From NCBI GenBank assembly GCA_035301485.1, contig DATGUF010000046.1:1-22089 (forward strand): DNA of 22,089 nucleotides. The letters are read 5' to 3'. Source of the DNA: CALEAR01 sp035301485. Its GTDB lineage: Bacteria > Pseudomonadota > Gammaproteobacteria > Pseudomonadales > Alcanivoracaceae. Of this stretch, positions 15,874 to 22,089 are shown piece after piece. Every line of letters starts with the position of its first letter. Within the stretch, counting starts at the first letter, position 1. Below the pieces are notes generated by a model, which was not told where the DNA came from, did no database searches, and saw only the letters and a list, made by a program, of their open reading frames with translations. Position numbers and translations under genes: made by a program.

Positions 15874-16386
15874 TTATACCGAATCTTCATCTTCATCTTC
15901 ATCTTCGGCTTTGTGCGCTCTGTCTACTACGCCCAAATCCAATACTGGTGAAGCATCGATATCTTCCGCTTTCATCATGGCGGCAACGCGCTGTAAGCTG
16001 CTAAGAATTTGTGTTTGCTCCCAGTTTTGAAGCTGGTTAAAACGCTCTGCAAATTCCACCTGTAACGGGGTGGGCGCTTTTTCTAGCAGCGCTTTGCCTT
16101 CAGCGGTAACGTGTGCATACACGCGTCGCTTATCCTCTTTGCCTCGGTAACGCTCCACAAGGCCTCGGTTTTCCAAGCGATCAAGGATAGAAGTAATGGT
16201 GGCCTGGCTAAGAGAGACGCTCTGGGCAATTTGGCCCATGGTCATTTCTTCCTGGCTTAAAATGGCTTGCATAACGAGGAGTTGCGGAGCTGTTAAGCCG
16301 GCTTCCTTGCTAAGGCGGCGGGAGTACCTGCCGGTGGCGCGCACAATGCGGCGAAGAGAAATGAGTACTTCATCATGTAATGACAT
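15874..16386 (-). CDS. ectR: MarR-family regulator of ectoine genes (EctR-like)
   Basis: A 170-residue winged-helix DNA-binding protein. The recognition part MTMGQIAQSVSLSQATITSILDRLENRGLVERYRGKEDKRRVYAHVT spans about residues 49-95 and is typical of MarR; MarR regulators beside ectABC are known as EctR and repress the operon in methylotrophs. It is the first gene after the promoter and 53 bases before ectA, so it probably controls its own transcript. The C-terminus ends in an acidic EDEDEDEDSV tail encoded by a hexanucleotide repeat. The ATG at 16386 has GGAGG about 14 bases upstream, a long spacing, and no better start exists in frame. Function is from family and position. Confidence 0.85.
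   Translation of the reverse strand: MSLHDEVLISLRRIVRATGRYSRRLSKEAGLTAPQLLVMQAILSQEEMTMGQIAQSVSLSQATITSILDRLENRGLVERYRGKEDKRRVYAHVTAEGKALLEKAPTPLQVEFAERFNQLQNWEQTQILSSLQRVAAMMKAEDIDASPVLDLGVVDRAHKAEDEDEDEDSV
15883..15906. repeat. Hexanucleotide repeat (ATCTTC)x4 in ectR
   Basis: Four exact tandem copies of ATCTTC encode the Glu-Asp repeats of the EctR tail. Unit gain or loss keeps the frame and changes only the tail length. Confidence 0.9.
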
Positions 16387-16424
16387 GTGAGTATTTTGTG
16401 CCTCCAGTGGAGAGTTCGTTACAC

Positions 16425-16455
16425 GTGAAAACCAAAGTTTTTACTTTGGCTTCAC
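16425..16455. promoter_or_regulatory. Inverted repeat downstream of the ectR promoter
   Basis: CCAAAG-TTTTTA-CTTTGG is flanked by GTGAA on the left and TTCAC on the right, giving an interrupted 31-base dyad. It lies about 9 to 39 bases after the predicted ectR start of transcription. It could be the EctR operator (MarR proteins bind such dyads) or a hairpin in the ectR leader. Confidence 0.5.
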
Positions 16456-16469
16456 TGAATAACTGCGTT

Positions 16470-16498
16470 ATTTTAGGGCGCGAATGTTTCGATGTCAA
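16470..16498 (-). promoter_or_regulatory. Sigma70 promoter of ectR-ectABC
   Basis: On the minus strand a perfect -35 TTGACA (16493-16498) is followed after exactly 17 bases by TAAAAT (16470-16475), five of six matches to the -10 consensus. The start of transcription should be near 16463, giving a leader of about 77 bases for ectR. Confidence 0.8.
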
Positions 16499-16659
16499 AG
16501 TAAATACAGTTATTTTACACAAGCTTAAAGGTTACAAAAATTGTACTGTTGCACTGATAGCGTAATTTGATTGGCTTAAAAACAGGCAGGCCTTATGTTA
16601 GAGGTGAGTTAGATTCCTAATACCCTTACAAAATACAGGTCTAATTGTGTAAGGAGTTC

Positions 16660-16668
16660 TGGTAGAAT
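16660..16668 (+). promoter_or_regulatory. Extended -10 promoter candidate for folE2
   Basis: TGGTAGAAT is a TGn extended -10 with five of six matches in the hexamer. No good -35 was seen at the right distance, which is tolerated for extended -10 promoters. The start would be near 16675, with a leader of about 92 bases. Confidence 0.45.
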
Positions 16669-16685
16669 CCCCCACCTTGAATATT

Positions 16686-16747
16686 GATGGTTGCGACGCC
16701 ATATACATTGCATACGTCAAGTAACGAATTCTCGTGAAAAAACCATC
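16686..16747 (+). other. Inverted-repeat leader of folE2
   Basis: GATGGTT (16686-16692) is complementary to AACCATC (16741-16747), enclosing 48 bases that include GACG (16695-16698) pairing with CGTC (16715-16718). The 3' arm ends nine bases before the GGAG ribosome site. The layout resembles a cis-regulatory RNA, but no known riboswitch consensus was recognised. Confidence 0.35.
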
Positions 16748-16766
16748 TCATTAATTGGAGAGTTTG

Positions 16767-17726
16767 ATGAAACTCGCAGACTTTGCTCTTTCAAAGGACA
16801 TGCCCGATGTGGCGGCGGTACAGCTGTCAGAGGAAGGTACTGAACTTGATTGGGTTGGTATGAGCGAAATCCATTTGCCCATCCAAGTTAAAGATACGTT
16901 AGCGGATAAAGCACAAAAAACAGATTGCTCTATCCAAGCTTATGTAAACTTGCTTAATACGGCTTCTCGCGGTATCCACATGTCGCGCCTTTATTTATTG
17001 CTGGGCGATATGTTTAAAACCGAAGCGTTAACAGTAAGTAATGTGCGTTCGCTCTTGGATAGCTTTTTGGAAACCCATGAAGGGTTAAGCTCTAAAGCTT
17101 TTTTAGAATTTAAATTTGGCTACTCCATCGAGCGTCCTGCACTTAAAAGTGAATACGCAGGTTGGAAGAGCTATCCCGTTGTGCTGCGCGCTACCCGCGA
17201 TGAAGAAGGGTTGCAGCTAGAGCTGTCGGTGGATGTTACTTATTCCTCCACTTGCCCGTGCTCTGCAGCGCTAGCACGCCAGTTAATCAGCGATACGTTT
17301 AAAGAACGCTTTGGCAGCCAAGAAAGCGTAAGTGTTGAAGAGGCCATGGCGTGGTTGTCCACGGAGCAAGGTGTTTCTGCTACACCGCATAGCCAACGTT
17401 CTGTGGCTGAAGTGCGCGTGCGCTTAGATGAGAACAAGGTGGATGAGCTGCCCATTACTGAGCTCGCCAATTTGGTGGAAGAGGCGTTACAAACCCCTGT
17501 GCAAACAGCGGTGAAGCGTGAAGACGAGCAAGAGTTTGCGCGTTTAAATGCTGAAAACCTTATGTTCTGTGAAGATGCAGCGCGTAAAGTACAAAAAGCA
17601 CTTAACGACGATGCGGCCTACAGCGACTTCTGGTTGCGTGTTAACCACTTAGAAAGCTTGCATGCACACAATGCGGTGGCCATTGTCACCAAGAACGTGC
17701 CAGGTGGTTATCAGCCTATTCCATAA
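16767..17726 (+). CDS. folE2: GTP cyclohydrolase FolE2 (type IB)
   Basis: FolE2 converts GTP to 7,8-dihydroneopterin triphosphate, the first step of folate synthesis, which also feeds queuosine; it does not require zinc as strictly as the unrelated FolE. The 319-residue protein has the family pattern: GMSEIHLPI near 31-39, SRGIHMSR at 67-74, the metal-binding cysteine motif STCPCS at 161-166, and the late ENLMFCEDAARKV and NHLESLHAHNAVA segments with acidic and histidine ligands. ATG 16767 follows GGAG; a TTG four codons earlier is less likely. FolE2 is often controlled by Zur in organisms that also carry FolE, but no Zur-like palindrome was seen here. It is a single-gene unit divergent from the ectoine operon and closed by a terminator. 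Confidence 0.94.
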   Translation: MKLADFALSKDMPDVAAVQLSEEGTELDWVGMSEIHLPIQVKDTLADKAQKTDCSIQAYVNLLNTASRGIHMSRLYLLLGDMFKTEALTVSNVRSLLDSFLETHEGLSSKAFLEFKFGYSIERPALKSEYAGWKSYPVVLRATRDEEGLQLELSVDVTYSSTCPCSAALARQLISDTFKERFGSQESVSVEEAMAWLSTEQGVSATPHSQRSVAEVRVRLDENKVDELPITELANLVEEALQTPVQTAVKREDEQEFARLNAENLMFCEDAARKVQKALNDDAAYSDFWLRVNHLESLHAHNAVAIVTKNVPGGYQPIP

Positions 17727-17749
17727 GCGTTAAAGCGCTATGCACAAAA

Positions 17750-17782
17750 AAGCCTTTCAGCTAACACTGAAAGGCTTTTTTT
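17750..17782. terminator. Bidirectional terminator between folE2 and the barrel gene
   Basis: AAGCCTTTCAG (17750-17760) pairs perfectly with CTGAAAGGCTT (17767-17777) around CTAACA. A T run follows and an A run precedes it, so it can serve both convergent genes. Confidence 0.9.
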
Positions 17783-17801
17783 ATGGCTATTGCTAGCGTA
17801 A

Positions 17802-18347
17802 TTAGAAGCGGCCGCCCACGCCAAGGGTGAGGTTGCTCACTTCGCTGCTGCTGCGGTCGCTTAGGCGTAGGTATTCCACATACAAATAGATGTTTGGGTC
17901 TAAATCCACATCGATACCAAAACCTAGGGAAAGGTCGTTGTAATCTTTGCTGCGGTTGCGGTCAGGATGCGTTTCGCGTGTTTCCACACGGCTGAGGCCT
18001 AACAAGCCATAAGGGCGAAAAGGCAATGTGTTAGGGAACTGGGCGCGTAAGTAACCACCGTAGTAGCGGTTCATTTTTAGTTTTGCTTTGCCGCCATCGT
18101 TTCTGGTGAAGTCATCACTGTTAAAACCGAGCGCAATGCGGCCTTCAGCGCCAAAAGTTTGCTGATGGTTAAACCAGCCGCCAAAAGCAAATTGCATGGC
18201 GCTAACTTTAGCTGTGTTGCGGCCAGATTTTGGTTCTATGCTGCTAAAGGCGTAGCCAAGCGAGGCATAACCGTTGTTGTTGGCATGGGTAGGGGTGGCG
18301 ACCACCGCTGCAACGGCGAAAAGAGTAAGGGTTATAAAACGATGCAT
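17802..18347 (-). CDS. Small outer-membrane beta-barrel protein
   Basis: From ATG 18347 this is a 181-residue protein with a signal peptide MHRFITLTLFAVAAVVATPTHA and a mature N-terminus NNNGYASLGYAF. Alternating amphipathic strands (for example RYYGGYLRAQF, FRPYGLLGLSRVE, DLSLGFGIDVDL, IYLYVEYLRL) and a final phenylalanine in LTLGVGGRF fit an eight-stranded OmpA/Opa-like barrel. GGAG lies seven bases before the start; a longer open frame from 18422 puts 25 non-signal-like residues ahead of the signal peptide and is unlikely. The function is unknown; such barrels act as adhesins, structural proteins or small pores. It lies downstream of yidD on the same strand with a 127-base gap that holds its own -10 candidate, TACAAT, at 18387-18392. 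Confidence 0.78.
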   Translation of the reverse strand: MHRFITLTLFAVAAVVATPTHANNNGYASLGYAFSSIEPKSGRNTAKVSAMQFAFGGWFNHQQTFGAEGRIALGFNSDDFTRNDGGKAKLKMNRYYGGYLRAQFPNTLPFRPYGLLGLSRVETRETHPDRNRSKDYNDLSLGFGIDVDLDPNIYLYVEYLRLSDRSSSEVSNLTLGVGGRF

Positions 18348-18386
18348 GAAGGCTCCATGAATTGGTGGAATTAAGTAATGGGGAGG

Positions 18387-18392
18387 ATTGTA
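18387..18392 (-). promoter_or_regulatory. Candidate -10 for the barrel gene
   Basis: TACAAT on the minus strand, about 40 bases before the ATG, matches the -10 consensus at five of six positions. No clear -35 accompanies it. Confidence 0.3.
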
Positions 18393-18474
18393 GCGGATTC
18401 GCTGTAGCAGGGCGATACGCAATTGGGGAAGGTGTTGGTGAGAAAGGCTAGGATTTATTGAAATGTTACGAGTG

Positions 18475-18753
18475 TTATTGTGATGAATCCTTATCGGGGT
18501 TTAGAAACTCATCTTCATCGCCGTCGAGGTCTAACGGTACACCGGGCACAGCATCAAAACCACCTTCGTGCCAAGGGTGGCACTTGCTGAGGCGCTTTGC
18601 TGCCAACCAAGAGCCTTTCGCGCTGCCATGATGAGTAATGGCAATTTTCGCGTATTCAGAACAGGTGGGGTAAAAACGGCATTGGTTGCCTAGCCAAGGG
18701 CTTAAGGCAAATTGATAAAAGCGAATAATCTGTAGTAGCAGTTTTTTGATCAT
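18475..18753 (-). CDS. yidD: Membrane protein insertion efficiency factor YidD
   Basis: YidD is a small protein at the inner face of the cytoplasmic membrane that aids YidC-dependent insertion. The 92-residue protein has the family core CRFYPTCSEYAKIAITHHGSAKG, then KRLSKCHPWHEGGFDAVP, with the three conserved cysteines. The usual GGxDPVP reads GGFDAVPG, one substitution. The N-terminal MIKKLLLQIIRFYQFALSPWLG is the amphipathic helix, and an acidic tail (DGDEDEF) follows. The ATG at 18753 has no good ribosome site. yidD normally sits between rnpA and yidC near the origin; here it is apart from them, between the dehydrogenase and barrel genes. This may be a relocated or second copy. Confidence 0.9.
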   Translation of the reverse strand: MIKKLLLQIIRFYQFALSPWLGNQCRFYPTCSEYAKIAITHHGSAKGSWLAAKRLSKCHPWHEGGFDAVPGVPLDLDGDEDEFLNPDKDSSQ

Positions 18754-18803
18754 AGCGTTGTGGTAGGGCGGCAGGGCAAAGTTATGGGGCGCCTCATACA
18801 GAG

Positions 18804-18870
18804 GTAAGCGCCACTATCATCAGGTTTTCAAGTTTATATAGCAACTATACCTAATATATGTGGCGCTTAC
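18804..18870. repeat. 11-bp perfect inverted repeat with 45-base loop
   Basis: GTAAGCGCCAC (18804-18814) is the exact reverse complement of GTGGCGCTTAC (18860-18870). Inside the loop AGG/CCT and TATAG-CAA-CTATA can extend the structure. It occupies most of the 131-base gap between the dehydrogenase stop and the yidD start. There is no T run, so it is not a standard terminator, and no flanking duplication was seen. Confidence 0.6.
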
Positions 18871-18884
18871 GTGTGCGTTAACTA

Positions 18885-20093
18885 TTAGCCTAAGTCGAAG
18901 CTATCGAGCTCAACCACCGTCCAAGGTAGGCCATATTTATTCATGTCTTCCATGAAGGGGTCGGGGTCGAACTGCTCAATGTTCCACACGCCTGGTTCAA
19001 GCCAGTTGCCTTCAAGAATGGCTTTAGCGCCAATCATGGCGGGCACGCCAGTGGTGTAGGAAATAGCTTGCGACTGCACCTCTTCATAGCACGCTTCATG
19101 GTCGCAGATGTTGTAAAGATACATGATCTTTTCTTTGCCATCTTTAATGCCTTTAACCACCACACCAATACAGGTTTTGCCTTTGGTGCGTGGGCCAAGG
19201 CTCGCAGGATCAGGAAGCAGCGCTGCTAAAAACTGAATAGGCACAATTTCACAGCCATTAAAGTTCACCGGCTCGATGCTTGTCATGCCCACATTACCTA
19301 ACACTTCAAGGTGCTTGAGGTAATTATCGGAGAAGCTCATCCAAAACTGCGCACGCTTCAAAGTAGGGAAGTGCTTGTTAAGCGATTCCAACTCTTCGTG
19401 ATACAAGCGATAAATGTTGTAAGTTCCTACGCCTTCAGGGCAAGTAAAGCTAGCTTTCTTCGACATGGGCGGCGTGGTAACCACTTCACCGTTTTCGTAA
19501 TGGCGGCAATCTGCCGTCACTTCACGAATGTTGATTTCGGGGTTGAAGTTAGTGGCAAAAGGGTAGCCGTGGTCGCCGCCGTTCACGTCGATAATATCCA
19601 ACTCGTGAATTTCATCGAAATAGTGCTTCGCTAAATAGGCGGTGAACACGTTTGTGGCGCCTGGGTCAAACCCACTGCCGAGCAAGGCGGTGAGGCCTGC
19701 TTGTTTAAATTTATCTTGGTATGCCCACTGCCACTTGTACTCGAACTTGGCGGTATCCAAGGGCTCATAGTTAGCCGTGTCCATATAATGCACGCCCGCT
19801 TCTAGGCAGGCATCCATAATGGTGAGGTCTTGATAAGGCAAGGCCACGTTAATTACGAGTTTGGGTTGCTCTTTTTTCAGGAAAGCAGCCAACTCAGGAA
19901 CATTATCCGCATCTACTTGCGCGGTGCGCAGGGTTACCCCTGTTTTTTCTAGCACTTGCGCTGCAATAGCGTCACATTTAGACAAAGTGCGGCTCGCCAA
20001 CACAATATCGGTAAAAACGTGAGGTAATTGTGCACATTTGTGGGCCACTACGCCGCCAACACCGCCGGCACCAATAATGATGACTTTAGACAT
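18885..20093 (-). CDS. Carboxynorspermidine/carboxyspermidine dehydrogenase-like enzyme
   Basis: A 402-residue member of the saccharopine dehydrogenase-like family. The Rossmann loop GAGGVGG at 8-14 follows strand KVIII, and the substrate domain holds LLGSGFDPGATNVF near 150 and NGGDHGYPFATNFNPEINIREV. This pattern fits carboxynorspermidine dehydrogenase, which reductively condenses a diamine with aspartate semialdehyde, using NADPH, to give the carboxylated polyamine that NspC then decarboxylates. It starts 16 bases after speA with AAGGAG in front of ATG 20093, so the two form one operon, consistent with putrescine supply via agmatine. A lysine-pathway saccharopine dehydrogenase is the alternative and is less likely in this context. 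The decarboxylase gene is not in the window. Confidence 0.85.
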   Translation of the reverse strand: MSKVIIIGAGGVGGVVAHKCAQLPHVFTDIVLASRTLSKCDAIAAQVLEKTGVTLRTAQVDADNVPELAAFLKKEQPKLVINVALPYQDLTIMDACLEAGVHYMDTANYEPLDTAKFEYKWQWAYQDKFKQAGLTALLGSGFDPGATNVFTAYLAKHYFDEIHELDIIDVNGGDHGYPFATNFNPEINIREVTADCRHYENGEVVTTPPMSKKASFTCPEGVGTYNIYRLYHEELESLNKHFPTLKRAQFWMSFSDNYLKHLEVLGNVGMTSIEPVNFNGCEIVPIQFLAALLPDPASLGPRTKGKTCIGVVVKGIKDGKEKIMYLYNICDHEACYEEVQSQAISYTTGVPAMIGAKAILEGNWLEPGVWNIEQFDPDPFMEDMNKYGLPWTVVELDSFDLG

Positions 20094-20109
20094 CGTTTGC
20101 TCCTTAAGC

Positions 20110-22077
20110 CTATTCATCGTTGTGTTCAAAGTAAGTGTAGCCTTGCAGGCTTTCTCGGAAAGCCTTCAACATTTGCTGGCGATTCGCCACGGTAATGAGG
20201 CCGTCACGCACCGCTTCTTCTGCTTTGCGACGGAATTTTTCCATTACCACTTTCGGGTCGTATTCCACATAGCTCAATACGTCAGCAATACTATCGCCGT
20301 GAAACTCACGAACAAATTCAAACCCACCATCGGCTTTCACATGCACACTCACCACGTTGGCATCGCCAAAAAGGTTGTGTAAATCGCCGAGGGTTTCTTG
20401 GTAGGCACCCACTAAAAACACCGCTAAAATATAATCTTCGTCTTCTTTCAATGGGTGCAGTGGTAAGGTTTTGCGGTGGCCATCAGGCGTTGCAAAACGA
20501 TCAATTTTGCCGTCGCAATCGCAGGTGATGTCTGCAATCACAGCTTCGCGCGTGGGCTCTTCATCAAGGCGATGAATAGGCATGATCGGGAAAATCTGAT
20601 CAATGGCCCAAATATCTGGCAATGATTGGAACAAGCTAAAGTTGCCGTAGTAAATATCAGAAAATTGCTCTGGCAGATTTTCGAGCGCCGCCGGTACTTT
20701 TTCTAAGCGCGACAAAATATCAATAATCTGCGCCATTACCATAAGGTTAATGTTTTCTGCGAGGGCCCGCTCACGCATGGTGACTTGGCCACGGTGGAAC
20801 AGGCCACGTACTTCATCGCGGTAAAACAGCGCATCGTTATAGCATTCCTGAATATTACGCTCGTTAATATCCTCAAGCACAGCCATAAGGTTATGAATGA
20901 GGTCGTGGCAATCTTCTGGTAGCTGTGCTGGCAATGGTTTTGGCGCATGGCTGCGCACATCCAAAATGTTGAACAGCAGCATGGATGAATAAGCAACGGT
21001 GGCGCGGCCGGATTCTGTGATGAGCACAGGGTGTGGCACCTCTAATGGATCTAACGTTTCCACGATAGATTCAATGATGTTCACGCAGTATTCATCGAGC
21101 TGGTAGTTCATACTGTGGGTGCTGTTAGTGCGCGCTCCTTCGTAGTCCACCGCTAAGCCGCCGCCTAAGTCCATATACCCCATCGGGGCGCCTTCCTTGA
21201 TGAGGCCGGTGTAGTAACGGCATGCTTCGAGCACCCCCGCACGGATGTTGCGGATGTTGGGCACTTGCGAACCAATGTGGCAGTGAAGCAGTTGCAAGCA
21301 ATGCAGCATGTCGGCTTCTTTTAGTTGCTCTACCACTTCAATCAGGGCAGCGGTGGATAAACCAAAAATAGAACGGTCGCCGCTGTCTGCGCTCCAGTGG
21401 CCATCCACAGCTACCGCAAGCTTTAAGCGCACGCCAATCAGCGGCTCAATGCCTAAAGCACGGCTGCGTTCGATAATAATGGGCAGCTCGGCTGGGGTTT
21501 CGAGCACAAAGAAACAGCGGATACCCATTTGCCGAGCGTATAAGCCTAGCTCAACAAATTCAGCATCTTTATACCCATTACACACAATGAGGCTGTCGCG
21601 ATCTTTTAGGTGCGACAGGGCAATTAACAGCTCGGCTTTACTGCCCGCTTCAAAACCGTGGTGGTAGCGGCTGCCATAGTCAGCAATTTCCTCAATCACG
21701 TGGCATTGCTGGTTCACTTTAATAGGGAACACGCCGCGATAGTGGTTTTGGTAGCCCGCCTGTTCAATGGCACGGCCAAAGGCCTCGTTTAATCGCTTAA
21801 TACGATCATCGAGCAGGTTTTCCACCCGTAGTACAGCAGGCATGGTGAGGCCTCGCTCTTTCATGCCGTTAGCGATATCAATGATGGGCACACGTACTAC
21901 GTGGTCATCACCAAAGTTAACCGTGATAACGGCTTCGCCTTGTTCGGATACATCAAAATAGTCGGTTCCCCAATCCCTGATGCCATATAAATCAGCACTA
22001 TTTTGTGCTGTCCAGTCAGTGGTGTTTGTTTGTTGCACTGATGAAAGTGTGACGTTTGCATCAGGGTGTTTTTCCAT
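20110..22077 (-). CDS. speA: Biosynthetic arginine decarboxylase
   Basis: SpeA decarboxylates arginine to agmatine, using pyridoxal phosphate, opening the agmatine route to putrescine. The 655-residue length is normal for the family (about 630-660). Visible motifs are GVFPIKVNQQ with the Schiff-base lysine near residue 120, HHGFEAGSKAEL, the LLHCHIGSQ and YMDLGGGLAVDY barrel segments, and ITCDCDGKIDRF near the C-terminal active site. ATG 22077 lies 12 bases from the window end, so the ribosome site is barely visible (an AGG at 22087-22089) and an earlier start cannot be excluded. It is the first gene seen of a two-gene operon with the carboxynorspermidine dehydrogenase. The promoter is outside the window. 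Confidence 0.95.
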   Translation of the reverse strand: MEKHPDANVTLSSVQQTNTTDWTAQNSADLYGIRDWGTDYFDVSEQGEAVITVNFGDDHVVRVPIIDIANGMKERGLTMPAVLRVENLLDDRIKRLNEAFGRAIEQAGYQNHYRGVFPIKVNQQCHVIEEIADYGSRYHHGFEAGSKAELLIALSHLKDRDSLIVCNGYKDAEFVELGLYARQMGIRCFFVLETPAELPIIIERSRALGIEPLIGVRLKLAVAVDGHWSADSGDRSIFGLSTAALIEVVEQLKEADMLHCLQLLHCHIGSQVPNIRNIRAGVLEACRYYTGLIKEGAPMGYMDLGGGLAVDYEGARTNSTHSMNYQLDEYCVNIIESIVETLDPLEVPHPVLITESGRATVAYSSMLLFNILDVRSHAPKPLPAQLPEDCHDLIHNLMAVLEDINERNIQECYNDALFYRDEVRGLFHRGQVTMRERALAENINLMVMAQIIDILSRLEKVPAALENLPEQFSDIYYGNFSLFQSLPDIWAIDQIFPIMPIHRLDEEPTREAVIADITCDCDGKIDRFATPDGHRKTLPLHPLKEDEDYILAVFLVGAYQETLGDLHNLFGDANVVSVHVKADGGFEFVREFHGDSIADVLSYVEYDPKVVMEKFRRKAEEAVRDGLITVANRQQMLKAFRESLQGYTYFEHNDE

Positions 22078-22089
22078 CAAGCTGTACCT

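Larger units (their letters stand above)
16387..16766. promoter_or_regulatory. Divergent control region of ectR-ectABC and folE2
   Basis: This 380-base gap holds no convincing gene; the one small open frame at 16380-16565 overlaps the ectR start and promoter and has no recognised features. It contains the ectR promoter, an inverted repeat just downstream of it, and the folE2 extended -10 and leader, each listed separately. Confidence 0.7.

Noticed and set aside
15883..15906. Short tandem repeat as a CRISPR or phase-variation switch
   Set aside because: Six-base units without spacers are not CRISPR. Unit changes keep the frame, so it cannot act as an on/off switch.
16621..16760. Zur operator upstream of folE2
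   Set aside because: folE2 is often under Zur, but no AT-rich GAAATGTTATA-type palindrome could be found.
18804..18870. Integron attC site or insertion-sequence ends
   Set aside because: The arms do not match the attC core GTTRRRY/RYYYAAC pattern, there is no flanking duplication, and no integrase or transposase lies nearby.

Overview
The window looks like a chromosomal segment of a marine or halotolerant gammaproteobacterium. Pointers are the xseB-ispA-dxs isoprenoid cluster, a DusC-type tRNA dihydrouridine synthase, a Pseudomonas-like minor pilin/PilY1 operon, an ectoine operon with a MarR-type regulator, and a biosynthetic arginine decarboxylase next to a carboxynorspermidine dehydrogenase-like enzyme. 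A Cellvibrionales-like host would fit, but that is inference. No integrase, transposase, rRNA, tRNA or CRISPR array was seen.

Layout. (1) 1-2886, minus strand: xseB, ispA and dxs; dxs runs off the left edge. (2) 3118-5625, plus strand: dusC, probably starting at a GTG with a strong Shine-Dalgarno, then a 288-base gap holding an extended -10 candidate and several inverted repeats, then an MFS transporter of the metabolite:H+ symporter type with unknown substrate. (3) 5743-13399, plus strand: a tightly packed type IV pilus operon, fimT/fimU-like, pilV, pilW, pilX, pilY1, pilE; four of its five junctions overlap. The 1562-residue PilY1 has about 400 extra residues inside its von Willebrand A-like region. 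(4) 13478-16386, minus strand: ectR, ectA, ectB, ectC, driven by a near-consensus sigma70 promoter. There is a hairpin between ectA and ectB and a textbook intrinsic terminator between ectB and ectC. (5) 16767-17726, plus strand: folE2, with an inverted-repeat leader. (6) 17802-22077, minus strand: speA and the carboxynorspermidine dehydrogenase gene as one operon, then a solitary yidD and a small outer-membrane beta-barrel gene.

How the genes work together. The pilus block supplies the pilin-like proteins and the PilY1 tip/adhesin protein needed to prime pilus assembly. EctABC makes ectoine from aspartate semialdehyde; no dedicated aspartokinase or ectoine hydroxylase gene is in view. SpeA and the dehydrogenase fit an arginine-to-agmatine-to-putrescine-to-carboxyspermidine route, whose remaining enzymes are outside the window. 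Two bidirectional terminators (pilE/ectC and folE2/barrel gene) separate convergent units.

Nothing here is a clearly new multi-gene system. The most interesting signals are regulatory or architectural: the terminator inside ectABC, the inserted modules in PilY1, the structured leaders of folE2 and the transporter, an 11-bp perfect inverted repeat upstream of yidD, and homopolymer tracts in three pilus genes.
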